Source of the DNA: Mactromeris polynyma
Lineage: Eukaryota > Mollusca > Bivalvia > Venerida > Mactridae
Length of the DNA stretch: 64,000 nucleotides
Assembly (NCBI GenBank): GCA_032209605.1
Contig: JASFXZ010000001.1
Coordinates: 43,776,619-43,840,618, forward strand
Direction: 5' to 3'
The translations under genes were made by a program, and so were the position numbers. The notes beneath the pieces were generated by a model that did no database searches, was not told the origin of the DNA, and was given only the letters and a program-made list of their open reading frames with translations. Of the stretch, positions 39,501 to 54,500 are shown piece by piece; position 1 is the stretch's first letter; every line of letters starts with the position of its first letter.

Positions 39501-42500
39501 GGTAGTGGATTTTCCTGAGTACGTCCAAGTAGATCAGACGTTACTTTATATATCTGCTTTACATTTCCATCAGTTTCATTTATTTTGTTGTGGTAGTAGT
39601 CATTTTTAGCTTTGTTCACAGCCTTCAAATATTTCTTTTTTACAGATTTAAATATTGATTCAGACAAATCTGTATTACACTTTTTGTGAGTTTGTTCAAT
39701 GCTCCTTCTAAATTGTTTTAGGCTCTTGAGATACCAAGAATACCATGGAACCTTTGGTCGGCAAACAATAAGCTTCTCTTTCAGAGGTGCATGTTTATCC
39801 ACTATCGCCGAGGTAGTTTTGTTAAAATTGTTTACAAGCCTATCAACATCACTAGATGTATCCAATAGTTCGTTAAGATCTGAAAAGTCACGATTGAGGC
39901 TGTCAGTACACACAGATTTCCATTTCCTAAAACTGACTTTCTGTTCATTCAAGGGTGGACGGTGTTTTTCCACGTGACATGTTACAAAGCAATGATCAGA
40001 CAAAAAGTAATCAGCTATTGGCTCTGATATTACTAATGAGTCACTTTCCCTGCTGATAATAAGGTCCAAAATATGGCCACTGACATGAGTAGGTGTTTTG
40101 ACGTGTTGACTCATCCCAAACGCCTCCAAAGATTCAATGAACTTCTTAGAATAGCAATCATTCAAGTTGTCTATGTGAAGGTTGAAATCACCTAATATCA
40201 TAATGGGCTCATTCTTTGTAGAGATTCTATCGAGAAATACTGAGAATTCTTGTACAAACTGGGACTGGGTTACTGGGTGTTTCTCAGAATACGGAGGTCG
40301 GTATATACCAAAGACAGATAGCACAAAGTGTTTACAGCTTACTAGCCATTGAGCACATTCAAAAGACTGAAACATTTCAGTAGTACATCGGATGACTTTA
40401 AGATTGTCCCTGTACAGCAGAGCAATCCCACCACCTTTAAATAACGTTGATGTCTGATTTCCTCCGATTGTAAAGATGGTGGACGTTACCAAACAAAGAC
40501 AATGTTTTCCATTTTGTGGTAACATTTCATCAGAAAATGTTTAGAAACAAAACCTTTTAAATTCAACACAATATAGGCCAACCGAACGTTAATGATATGC
40601 CGTCTAAAAATGAAATTTGGACATTCAAATGACTTCATAGCGTGAGAGGGAAACAGTTCATACTGTTGACCGGGGAATAGTTCATTACAAGACAAATTGA
40701 TAGCTTTCGTGTAAAACAGCAAAAAATAACAGATTTGTATTTATATAAGGAATCAGGTAATAACATATGCTATTCTCATAACTGTGACATGCATTTATAT
40801 ATAATACTAGGGTGAACCATTTCTTTATATGACAGTCTCATTATAGAAGTATAGACAGACCAGAACAGTATGCAGACACTTTTTAAAGCATTTCAATAAC
40901 CAGTGTGTAATTACTTAGCTATGTGTCAAATCATTTGGTATTAATTTGCAGCTTTTCAGATAAATCGTTGCTCTAAAATGTATGGGAAGTCGTAATTGCA
41001 AACAACCCATTGCAACGTGCTACAGTTGCGGCCAAAAGAATTTGTGCTATTTAACCAGTATGCGGAACCAACATACACTAAAAAAGAAAACCCCTAATGA
41101 TAAATCAGCTTCAGAAGTTTCTTTGATGATTTTATTTCAAGATTTTAATTTTTAAAAGGTTTTATTAAATTCCATTTATTTTGGTTTAAATAGCTGCCAC
41201 ATGTGTATTAACAGAGAGTGTGGGTATGCATGTACTACAGAGTACACTAAATGGATTCCAAAACGAACTTTAAAATGACCATTTTTTTATATAATGGAAC
41301 TATATTATGCACTGGATGGCAAAAATAAGTAAGACATTTGGCGCATCACTGTACACATCGTGTCACATGCATACGCTCTAATGATTTGGATGTTCAGTTC
41401 AGTTATTGTAACAAAACATTCCAGGCTTCGTGATGAATATTTTGGTGAGACTTTTTTAAAATGGCTTCCTAATTATAAAAACCTTTCAATATTCTTTCTC
41501 TTTTATTGATTTGAAGATGATTTAAACAGACAATCATAATTTGATTGCACATTGACTGCAACAACAATGTTCGTTTACATTTGTCAATCCGTGTTTGTCT
41601 GCTTGTCAGTTAAAAACCCGGAAAAGTACACATACGCGTTCGATACCAGATACTGGAAGAAGAACAAGTACCGCAAATAATTGTGAATAATATTGACATC
41701 AGTCAAGAAAGTGTAAATCATTTACAAAACGCTGAATATGAAAGTGTCCGCATACTGGTAGCATCCATGTACCGGTCCGGTCAGTCTATATATTGGCATT
41801 TTGTAAATTCTTATTATTCCATGCTTTTATCAAACAGTTTCTTTATCAACTTCTGGGGCCATATTCACAAACAATTAAGACTGAAACTCAGACTTAGACT
41901 TTAAATTTGGAAAAGTTATAGTTACCGGCCTTTCGTTTTCTTTCTATCTGAATGGATGAAATTTTGACACAATAATTGATGTTACCCAATCAACATTTTT
42001 GCCAACTTTTAGTGAGATCTATACTGTAATAAAAATTTAGAAGCAAACAGAACTCTTAGCAATTTAAAGTCTACGTTTCAGTCTTAAAGTGTTTGTGAAT
42101 ATGGGCTCAGAAATATACAGAAAAACAATCCTTTAGCAAAGGAACTTTTCTTGGAATAATCACAATAATTTTCTTCTTTTCAACTACAAAAACTTAATAT
42201 CCAGATGAATGTTTAAACTTCATTTCCATTACAGAATTAACAGATAAATGTTTAGTAGTCATGCCAGCAATGTAAATTTGTAGTATTAGATGCACCATAG
42301 GATGTTTTATATGTGAATGATGGGGCTAATGAGCCTGGTGGAATGTAAAAAAAACTATGCAAATGAAAAACATGACCTTTCATCCAAGAAGAATTTTATA
42401 CAAACAGTTAAGTTTAACGAAAAAGCCAAGCAGAAATTAGTGGAGAAGCGTATGTTTATGACAGATTAATCCTTGCTAAAGCAGAAAAAATCAAAATGCC

Positions 42501-45500
42501 AATTGAAGACAAAACACAACAGAACACAAAAAAACAAGAATTACAATTGCTTCAGAAAATTCTGTCACCCAGCAGACAACAGAAAGATTTATTTTTTTTC
42601 GTTAACAAAAAAGACTATTATATATATAGCTTTATACAGTATCCAACATTTCATACCAACATTATCAATATGAACAAATTCAATTAAGGTCTTGTATGTC
42701 TCACACTAGGAGAATATGTCAATAGGTAAGTCTACCCTTATGAAAATTTTCAGTATACCGGTAATATACAAACAATTATATATCATGTACATAGAAGAAA
42801 ATTTTAGTACATGTATATTGTAAGTACCAACTGTCATATACCACATTGCTGCCACATCTTTGCAATAAAAAACCCATTTAATTAAACCTACCGGTATATA
42901 AATATATATAGGTACTATAGGTTAGTTATGGAATACTGCATTATATAAATTTTATTATTGGAAATTTGTTGCAAAACAAGAATAATTAACTCAATTCCAG
43001 ATGAGAAATAGTTACAGCAGTTTAGCACTTAGTCTCTCACCATGCTTCATAAAACAGTCGAGTTTCTTTACACTTTCTTTATGGTTAATCGACAACCTGA
43101 TTTCCTTTCAACAATTTATTGGTAAATGCATTTCATATTCTTCATATTATACTGGCTGGGCTTTGTACAAGGAAATAGCAGCAATGAAAAAAATCCAGAC
43201 AAAGTACAGCAAAGAACGTTTTAACCAACAACCAGATGGTTGTTTTAAAAAAAACAACGTATATGTCTCCCAGTTGGCAGTTTGTCAGTAATTGTAATAC
43301 TGATACAGGATGTTCAAAGGAGTGGGTATGGAGAAGAAGTCAAATTTCAAAAGATATGGAGCAAACAAGATATATAGTCATATGACCTTTTATCTGTATG
43401 TGTGACCTTGACCTTAAAACAAGCTGGTTGAAACATATGCTCTACATATTGTCTCCATAAATGGCAAGTTATTTCAAAATCCTTCAAGCATTAAATGAAT
43501 ATGGAGCGGACATGATTTGTGCCAGACAGAAGGACAGACTGACAGACAACCCGAAAAAAACAGTATGTCTCCCCCCCATTATATGGTGGAGACACAAAAA
43601 TCTTCACTGACTATTGTTGTCATCAACATTTTTATCCCCACAGTACGTCAACAAGTCAACCTGATATAATGATCAAAATAAATTGAAAAGTTGCTCTGTA
43701 TATGTCAACTAAAGTACATTGTATTTGAATTCCACTGTTATGTTATTCTAATGAAGCTATATTGATCAATGCGCCAGGATTTCCCTAGATGTAAATGAAT
43801 CAACTCTAACCAAGTCATGTCTGCAAGCCTAAAATTCTAGGAGAGGAAGATCATTCAATAACGGCGAAAATGTCAGTAAATGCAAATTGAGACAGTTTTT
43901 ATAGCGATGGCCAATATTGTGTCTCATATTGTCTCACATACATCCAGGAGGAAAAACAGTGAATTTTAAACTTAATATTATCACAAAAGTGCAGACGTAA
44001 CATGATTTGTCTACTACCATTATGTTAGGAAGCACAAAAGTACAGACACTGGCAATCAGCTTATAACAGATAGGTTAACCATTGACCTTTACGCCACGAC
44101 AATTCTTGGGAACTTTTTTTATTACTCTGAAATGCTTAGAACCCTTTTAAGTAAGAGATTGTTTAAAGAGTAACAGTTACTGCTTCAAGAAGACACAATT
44201 AGCAGAAGTATTTTTACCAATCATGAGCTTCATTCAGGCAAACGGAAGTTAATGGAAACCAAGAATAAAAACACTCCCTCTTCTTTGTCATAAACAAATG
44301 GAATTGCAACAACAGAGCAGACGGAATTTGATTTTAAAGAACATGATGACCGTGCAGTAACTCTCCCGAGTTATGCTGATAAAATGTTTCAGTTAATTAT
44401 ATAATAGTTAAAGTAAAGTGTTTATTTATAATGGTGTCACCCCAAACTTAATTAGGGACAGTTTAATTCCTGACTTATGAGACATCTACTTTCTGAGCAC
44501 ATTTACTTCCTGATTCCTATCCCCTAATGCCAGGCAGGTAGGCACATAGAAACCATTACTTAACTACGCTGACGGCTCACCAACAGGCCAATATCACAAC
44601 GGACCCCTCCTCGGATTAAAGTCTAGACCTCATGCTCTCAAGGAGGATTCCTTAACCATTCAGCCATGGGAGATGGTATTAGCCAAACTTAGGTTTTACA
44701 TGACAACTTAGAAAGTTCTTAGAAAAACTGAAAGGTAGATAGTCTTGATTTTATCAAAATATCCTTAGTCGTAAAATTTAAAAATCTGAATAGTAAATGT
44801 TTTAAAACACTACATTGTCACTTTTTGTTTCCCAAAACCACAAATACAAGAGTCCAATACAAGTATTTTCTATCCTGATATACGTGCCAAATTAGTGCCA
44901 AAGTAGGAAATACCCGAGTTATACAGTTCCAGGAAACTGTTAGGAAAAGTTATATTACAGTATTTCAGAGAATATCTGTATGAAGGCATTTAAACATGCC
45001 ATTTTCTCAGAAGTATTACTCAGCATGATTATTTTGATAACACTATTTACCTTTAAATGTTTCATTCGTATTTCTGAGACTCCACTTTTATTTATTCCTC
45101 CAGACATTTTTCTAGTACCAAATGTACTCGGTGAGTGTTTCTTCTGGCACAAGAAAGATCTTTAATTAATTTCCCGAGATATTTCATCTCAAATTAGTGG
45201 ATGTCATATCACTTTCCGAGGTGGTATATTATTGTATTGCCATTCTCCTGAGGCAATTAGATAATAGAAGCAACAACAAACAGAGCTTTAGTGTAAATGA
45301 TAATCTTCTTCTCCCCCCCCCCCCGGCCCCAACAGGGTAACCCTTTTTATTATTGTTTTTAGACAAGGTACATAAATGACCAGGTACAATTGAATATTTT
45401 AACATTAACCGAACATGAATAACATGTCAGATATACTTCTTATTTCTAATGCCAAGTGCTTATTTCTTGAGCACATATAAGCCGAGTCATGCCAGTTTTG

Positions 45501-48500
45501 AAAAACAAAAGAATAGAAAAATCAAATAAAAAAAGTACCATGTCACAATAAATTGAAGTAGGATATGTTTAGTTAAACTATTACCAGTCGTAGATTTCCC
45601 ATTCAGAAGTTAGTTTACTTACAAAAAAATCTTTGTTCTTTCTATTCTAATAAGCAAAAATGACCGAAGGTGTCAAACAGGATATGACAAGCGCAAAGAG
45701 AACAGCCACCCCAAAAGCTCAAGAAGACAAGATAAATCATACATACATGTAAACAATCACAAAGCCAAAAGGCACATTATCATAAATCAAGGGTTAACAT
45801 ATTTTAAAGTACCTGTGACTTTGATTGGAATGGTCAGGGACAGGACACATTAAAGAGCTGACAGTGCAACAGTTCTAAAAATGTTCACAAGACAAACTAC
45901 CACTTAAGTTTGTATCTGAGTACTTCTATTAAAAATGTTTAGCTGGAAACAGAACTCATGATTATAAATACAAGAAAAGTTCTTATAACAGAATTAAATT
46001 AAACTGCATTGTATAAGTGGAAACTTTGAAACACCACTATAATATTATTTCGAAAAACAATTTGGTAACACTATGAAACCGCAAATCGTGTGATAACTTT
46101 GGATTATGTGAAATCTAACATCATGTGACACTCATAGCTTGATTATAAATGTGACCTGTATCAATTCCTCAACACTTCCTAGTTATACAATATTAATATT
46201 AAATCGCTGTAGGTGTTTGATATTTTGTACATTCAGAGAGAACAAACACATCTGCTTTGTTTTCATCAATAATTTAATACTCCAATGTGTGCAATACGTC
46301 ATACTGTATCTGCCAATGCACAAAAACTTGTAAAAAAAATATTGGTTTCTATGGCAACTGTGATCAAATAAATATAGAATGGGTGAGCTACCACAAGGTT
46401 TGATCAACTTAGCATGAGTTTCCCATGAAAACGAAAGAAGGCACTCCTATATTTTTCAATCTTGACTGAGAAATAGAGATCCAAAACTAGTTGTTCGCTT
46501 GGATGTATGAAAAATAGAGGTGTCATCACTTATAACTACCACGGCCCTTAAATGACATTATTCACAGATGGTTCTGCGCTGGGTAACCCAGGTCCAACAG
46601 GAGCAGGAGCGGCCATACATCTGGAAGGATATAACTGCAGTCGAATTCTTTTGAGAAAAAAGGCTGGACAAAACAGTAACAATTATTCAGGCGAGATTGT
46701 GGGAATTGAAATCGCTTTGCAATTCCTAACTGACCTACCAAATCTTCAAAACAAAAATGTTCACTTCTTTACTGACTGTCAAGGCGCCATTGTAGCAAAA
46801 TTCAGCCACACCATACCGAAATACAAAATTGAATCCATCATTAATTCAAAGAAACATCTCTTGACATTGGAACAAAATGGCAACAACATCAATATCCACT
46901 GGGTACCAGGCCATAGAAATATTCTGGAAATGAACTAGCAGATCAAGAAGCAAAAGCAGCTGCAATGGAAGCAAAAAATGATGAAGAAGAAGAGACCGGC
47001 ATGTGAGATGCAAAGGAATTTACAGGAAAAATGAAAGAAATGATATGGCCTTAAATGGAACTACAGATATTTACTTGCTGACAAGATGGAATGTATACAA
47101 GACTCTTGAAGAGGTGTATGGTAGTGCTGGAAACAGATCATGTGTTGGTGATGAAGACAGTAAGACATTCAGTGCTGCCAATCAACTAATCAGTGGTCAC
47201 ACAATACTTAATGACAATTGGTCAAAGATTGGTCCAACGAAGGATGGTAGCTGTATGGACTGTGCATGGTGTGCCTGAGACGGTTAAACATTTTGTCTTT
47301 GAATGCAACAGGTTTTTATCAGAGAGAATAGAAATGCTAAGATCAACTGAAGAGATACTCCACAACCACAAGATTGACAGTTTCTCTATCAATTTATCAA
47401 TTTTGGTTGGTGTGATAAAGACAATGACAATTATGCACAAATAGAGCTAGTATCCGTTTTCCAAAATTTCATAAAGCAAACAAAAATATTTATTTAGATC
47501 AATTTTACAACTTTCCTTGAAAAAAAAACCCTGTCCTATCAACTCGTAACAAGGATTAAAGCACAGAATGAGAAGTACATAGAGAGATGATAACGATTAT
47601 TTTCGTAGTTGTGCACAACGAGACCATAATTACTATAAATAGCATTAACGAATAACAACAACAGCAACAACTACATTATACTCAATAACACATTCAGCAT
47701 ATCATACCAGTTGTTATACTTCTTCAGTTATCTGCCCATGGCAACGTGGATAAATGCAATCAGGGCATGCCAATTGTTTCAAATACTTAAACGGAATTCT
47801 CCAAGGGAGTGAGAGACACAATAAAACACACAATGGTATGATATAGGAGATGGAACAAAATACAGAACAGAATCGCGATGGTTAAATGTCATCATTTTAA
47901 TTCTCGGAACAAGAACACATTTTAGCATCCGACATTCTGTTATAATATAACTCTAGAGCGGATGGACAATTGCAGCAACAGATTTGGAACTATTCCAAAA
48001 TAAACAAGATTTTCCAGCATTAATCTGATCTATTCTGCTGGTGAATATGGCTTATCAATCAACTGTTGATCTTAATAGAAACGGATTCAGTGACTCTGAA
48101 GAAAACGTGCCTATACAAGACAGAAATCCTTTGATCCAATATCCCTGCTTGACATACAGACCTTGCAAAGAACTTAATGAAAAATATTGTTGCTATTCCT
48201 ATCTTTGATGGATGGACGTGAATTAATCCATAGGAATGAATAGATTGACATAAAGGTTGAAGTTGAAGCAAAAAATGTCCTTCAGTAAATACAGAGCAAT
48301 TGCAAACTTTGTACTGAGCAAAAACAGAACAGATTAACTATTAGGGGCTTAATCCTTTCCTTCAATGCCAAACCATATCTGAACAAAAAAAGTCTATACA
48401 GTAAAACTTCACTTAAAGACAACAATCAAGAACAACATTTTCAAGTCCATTTTCACTGTTTAGCTCTTTATTCAACCTCAATATTAAGACCACCTCAATA

Positions 48501-51500
48501 TTAAGACCAGTTTTCAAGGGTCCCAAGGATGGTCTTATTATTGAGGTTTTAAGTACAACGAAATACATGTAGTAATTTTCTGTTATTTTCTTCAATAATA
48601 ATTTTTCTCCTAAAATAACCAGTGTATATATAAACAAGCAAACAAAATTCTCATCTCAAAACCAACAAAGAGAGAAAAGAGAGCCTTTGAGTTATGTTTC
48701 TATTTCATATTTTTCTTGGCATTGCAGATGGTAACATACATATGTTTATATTTAACAATTTCACTAATACTAGGCTCATAAAGAAAATATTCCATGAGTC
48801 TATAAATAACACAGAATCAGGTCCAATCCCATTATTTCATGGGTATAATTATTCTAACGTGATATTCAACGGATCAGGTATAAGCCTGAATAATGACACA
48901 GTAATTGCCTTGTAACTGGGATAAATGGATAGACAATTATTGCTGTATGATCATGCCACGTATAGATATAACTTTAACTCTCTATGGAAATGATACCAAC
49001 GCTGCTTATGGTCGGGAACTCATTAAGGTTTCGTTACTAAAAATAGCAAATTTTGTCACGCTTATATTTCCTCATGGTTATAACTGCATCTCCCTCATCA
49101 AGGTTATTATAATCATCATGTTCAGGCAATGATTTCACGACAATTTCCAGGACTGTACGATATGACAACAGGAATATACAGCGGGTGGCACCTTTTAGCT
49201 CAAGGTAAATTGGATGCCTCAATGCTCCAAAATTTCTCCATGACTATTCACGGATACTGAGACTAGTGGCAACTTGACTAAAGATGAATATCAAAATCAA
49301 GTCAGAAATGCCACACACAGTGTATCGATACAAAGAGCACAAGAAGGCATACATACAATGTTCATGTACAGGGGGTCAATAAGAGCCGGGAGCCAGTAAA
49401 AATACCCAGTAACTTAGGCATCATCACCCAGCTACTTTTCTTGTATGAAGATCATAATGAAGAAGACTACCCCCTACCTGCCTACTTTTAGCCATTTCCC
49501 TGCTACTGCAAGAATTTGTGACATCCATGCATGTAAACAATCAACCAGACAAAATATGGACACAAGAAACTAACTCAGATACACTTCTTAACAAACAATT
49601 AGTATTTATAAAATTCGGCACAAAACCTAGAATCGCTGATAAATAACAACACTCAAGCTGATATCAGAGCTTTGCTGTCATTAACACAGTGGACTGTGGA
49701 TTCCTTCTTAAAGTACGTAAAATAAGAGTACTTGAATAAGAAGTCACCGCAACTATTACCATTCGAATACTGAACAAGTAAAGATCAGATGTCACAAAGG
49801 AAAACTCGGTTAATTATCCCTCTCAACTAAATGTAGAAATCCAACATAAGATTCTAGGGTAATGTAATGCAGAAAAGGAACCTGTAATAGTGTCACTGAA
49901 CTTGATAACTAGAGAGCAACAATTCTCACATGAACTACAAAACTAGGTTAGATGCGCATAAATGTGTCCGAAATAGAACTGTAATGCTCCGATTCAAATT
50001 ATAGATAGTTTGGTGTACAACACACATACTAAATAAGTTTGATACTGATTGGAGGGGGGGGTGACCGTATAACTAACTCCACTGACATGGTCTGTAATGA
50101 AATACTGCCAGGATAATTGTCTAATTTGGATGGTAAATATACACAACTCATACAAATTTCTGCCAGCAATAACAATTTATTTGATTTCTGCCAGGAAGTC
50201 GGAATTATGTCTTCATATATCTGGGAAGGAGAATATCATTCTGGTGTCAGGTAATGAATACATAGGACAGTATATCAAATAAACCTAAATTATGCAGACT
50301 GAACCTAGAAATGATGGTATGTTACATGGACAGTATGCTATCATGAAATAGAACTAAGACGCCACAAGTCTTGCATTCCATCCATTAAGCACCAAGAGAG
50401 CACAACACCTGACCTAGGCTCACCATATTAAAGGTCAAAACGTAACGCAGAGCACAACGAGTAGTCCTTGCAAAAAGGCAAAGACAAAAAAGAGCAAAGC
50501 TCTTAGTACTAAATAGGCAAAACTATGAAAAGCACTAACTCAAGTTCCCAGAAAGACACAGTAAAACCCCTAAAAATAGCTAAACCCAATGCTCCATGAA
50601 AAGCTAAAACACCCTGAAGAACAGCCTTAGTCCTCTAAAGCCGTAACAACAAGAGTATAAACTTGGGAACCAAACCTGGATCTAGCATTCCACTAAATGA
50701 GCTAGCCAGGCATACTCATAGACTGACAATAAAACCACAACGGGACAACGGCATTTGGTACAGAACAAGGGCTACTGAGGGTATACATTGATAATTTCAT
50801 ACATCTTTACTCATTCAAACTCCGTAATTTATGTCATACTCATTAAAGACTGTTGGACAATGCAATAGACATTCAACAATGTTCGTGAAGCAATACAGAG
50901 CGTATGATCACTCACAGACATGTTTTAGGGAACTCATGATGATGTAACATATTAATACATTTACGTTTTCAATATAGATGTTTATACATGACACAGAGGA
51001 ACACACTTACCCTATTAAAGCCTGTTTTCAACAATGGTAGAATGGAAGGCTCATCTTTGTCCACCTGACCACTGAAACACAAGTAGAAGAAACAGATACA
51101 ATGACATTTAGCTGGAAGTATCGAGGGCTTGGTGCTAGAACCCGCTATCTCCATATAAATTTATTAGGGAGATGGTAAATTCTGGTGCTAACCCATCGAT
51201 ATATAGTAGATGTATAGGATTTGAGGTTACCATGGAAATTGTTCTTCCAAACAGTGCAAGTTGGGCAAGCAGCTAGAAGTCAGATCATGCGGGAAAACGA
51301 TCATGGGTTCCAAGCCCTGGTCTGTGCCAACAATATTCTGTCCTGTGTTTGAGCCCAGGTTTTGCAGTACTTTTTAACTCTGTGTGATGCATCAAATATC
51401 TGTTTTAATTTTTCATACACTTTTTGTATTCTAAGGAACTTATAAAACATCGTAAAAGAATTGTATGGTTCTAATTGTTAGCAAGTTGTATATAAACAGA

Positions 51501-54500
51501 AAATAAGGCTGTTATGTTACATAGCCATAATTTAACTCAATAAATGTATTTTACTAGACAAAAAAAAAAAATACAACAATGCAAAAATAATATTGGATCA
51601 ATAATGCAGATCTTTCCCATCAAAATACATTATATAAACTTTATTTATAAGTGGTAACACTATTCAAAATATTCTAAAAAGGTCTTATTTTCCAGGGATG
51701 AAAAAAACATAATATTTTTGTCACTTACTGTTGTTTAGTGACTGCAACTATCACTGTATGTTCACTAGCTTTTGTTCCACGTATTGACCTGAAAAAGTTA
51801 AAAAAATCATATACAATTTTTTGTCCATACAAGTAAGGTCATGTTGAGGGTTGAAAGTGAACAAGTGTATCAGCTCTGTTATGAATCTGCCGATAGACCA
51901 ATTTCAATATCTATGAGACCAGTTTCATTACCTATCTGCCGATAGACCAGTTTCATCATCTATCTGCCGATAGACCAGTTTCGTCATTTATCTGCCGATC
52001 GATACACCAGTTTTGTTATATATATCAGCTAATAGACCAGTTTCGTTATTTATCTGCCGATCGATAGACCAGTTTTGTTATATATATCTGCCAATAGACC
52101 AGTTTCGTCATTTATCTGCCGATCGATAGACCAGTTTTGTTATATATATCTGCCAATAGACCAGTTTTGTTATATATATCTGCCAATAGACCAGTTTCGT
52201 CATTTATCTGCCGATCGATAGACCAGTTTTGTTATATATATCTGCCAATAGACCAGTTTCGTCATTTATCTGCCGATCGATAGACCAGTTTTGTTATATA
52301 TATCTGCCAATAGACTAGTTTCGTCATTTATCTGCTGATCGATAGACCAGTTTTGTTATATATATCTGCCAATAGACCAGTTTCGTCATTTATCTGCCGA
52401 TCGATAGACCAGTTTTGTTATATATATCTGCCAATAGACCAGTTTTGTTATATATATCTGCCAATAGACCAGTTTCGTCATTTATCTGCCGATCGATAGA
52501 CCAGTTTTGTTATATATATCTGCCAATAGACTAGTTTCGTCATTTATCTGCCGATCGATAGACCAGTTTTGTTATATATATCTGCCAATAGACCAGTTTC
52601 GTCATTTATCTGCCGATCGATAGACCAGTTTTGTTATATATATCTGCCAATAGACCAGTTTCGTCATTTATCTGCTGATCGATAGACCAGTTTTGTTATA
52701 TATATCTGCCAATAGACCAGTTTCGTCATTTATCTGCCGATCGATAGACCAGTTTTGTTATATATATCTGCCAATAGACCAGTTTGGTCATTTATCTGCC
52801 GATCGATAGACCAGTTTTGTTATATATATCTGCCAATAGACTAGTTTCGTCATTTATCTGCCGATCGATAGACCAGTTTTGTTATATATATCTGCCAATA
52901 GACCAGTTTCGTCATTTATCTGCCGATCGATAGACCAGTTTTGTTATATATATCTGCCAATAGACCAGTTTCGTCATTTATCTGCCGATCGATACACCAG
53001 TTTTGTTATATATATCTGCCAATAGACCAGTTTCGTCATTTATCTGCCGATCAATAGACCAGTTTTGTTATATATATCTGCCAATAGATCAGTTTTGTTA
53101 TTTATCTGCTGATCAATAGACCAGTTTTGTTATATATATCTGCCAATAGACCAGTTTTGTTATTTATCTGCTGATCAATAGACCAGTTTTGTTATATATA
53201 TCTGCCAATAGACCAGTTTTGTTATTTATCTGCTGATCAATAGACCAGTTTTGTTATATATATCTGCCAATAGACCAGTTTTGTTATTTATCTGCTGATC
53301 AATAGACCAGTTTTGTTAAATATATCTGCCAATAGACCAGTTTTGTTATATATCTGCCAATAGACCAGTTTCGTCATTTATCTGCTGATCAATAGACCAG
53401 TTTTGTTAAATATATCTGCCAATAGACCAGTTTTGTTATATATCTGCAGATACCAATTTTGTTATATATATCTGCCAATAGACCAGTTTCGTCATTTATC
53501 TGCTGATCAATAGATCAGTTTTGTTAAATATATCAGCCAATAGACCAGTTTCGTCATTAAACTGTCGATCGATAGACCAGTTTTTGTTATATATCTGCAG
53601 ATAGACCAGTTTTGTTATATATATCTGCCAATAGACCAGTTTCGTCATTAATCTGAGACCCTTTATTGAGCAGTTAGCAGTCACATGCTTTGTCGTAAAT
53701 TGACGGACAAACAACAAATCGTAATTCGTATAAACTTTCATAATTATCTGACCAGATTAGTCAATCATACCTGAATTAGAATGATGAAATGCCAATAGGA
53801 CTATTTTGTCATCTTGCCTAAGTTCCCCCTCGACTTATAGAAGGAGTAAGCCTAAATTTCCCTTTTTACAGACAAAACTACACCCTCGACTTATGGCTGA
53901 GTTCGACTTATGGCCGGTAATATACGGTAAATAGACATTTTAATGAGGACAGCAAATTCTCCGGTGAACCCTGAAAGCATCAGATACGCTATGGCTAAGT
54001 GTGCTTAAAATGTGTACAACCAATAAATTGCACAATATACCTGAATACCACAATAACATGAGCTGCAGTCACAAGATTACCACCCCATGTTGAGACACTA
54101 ATTATTTATCCACCATCACATGCTGTCTTTGACTTATATGGGATAATGAGAACCATATCTGAACGCTTTAAAACCAACTACTCCATATTTGTACAACAAG
54201 GCACCATTTAACCAGAACATATATTCTGTGTAACAAGTGATAATCAGAGTCTGACAAAGTCTCTAGTCATACATCCAGCCTAATTGACCAGTAGACAATG
54301 CCTCATTTTCACCATTCAAACCATTCCATTTACAGAGAGTTGCCAGGGCAACCTTTATATATACATTTATATGAATATACGTAAGTCAACTGCGGACAAA
54401 TGGCTAATATAGGGGCTAATATAGGAGATGAATAGATGCATATGAGGTGCACAACAACACATTGAGGCTAATATTTATTGTTACATCTGTAAATTGAATT

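Larger units (their letters stand above)
37640..40600 (-). mobile_element. CR1/L2-like non-LTR retrotransposon in the largest PDE8 intron
   Basis: One long ORF with partial endonuclease and a full reverse transcriptase is followed by a short 3' UTR. That UTR carries a GCGCTATATAAATGC motif and ends in about four copies of a TATTTG hexamer (37640-37666). CR1/L2-type elements characteristically end in short tandem repeats rather than poly(A). Upstream of the ORF, endonuclease-like fragments appear in other frames to about 40600, so the N-terminus is frameshifted or truncated. Orientation is the same as PDE8. Confidence 0.88.
35270..51010 (-). other. 15.7 kb PDE8 intron loaded with transposons
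   Basis: Between REC and PAS exons. It holds the hAT MITE, foldback, CR1/L2-like LINE, 'ggggccatattcacaa' MITE, molluscan dispersed repeat, SINE-like units, RNase H remnant and Tigger copy D. A poly-C run lies at 45310-45325. No extra PDE8 exon was seen; the neighbouring exons join without a gap in the protein alignment. Confidence 0.8.

Noticed and set aside
46552..46938. Host RNase H gene
   Set aside because: The frame breaks right after the HWVPGHRN motif and remnants of a retrotransposon C-terminus follow in other frames.
50340..50760. Nuclear copy of mitochondrial rRNA, because of odd base composition
   Set aside because: None of the conserved rRNA motifs I looked for is present; the tRNA-like boxes fit a SINE better.
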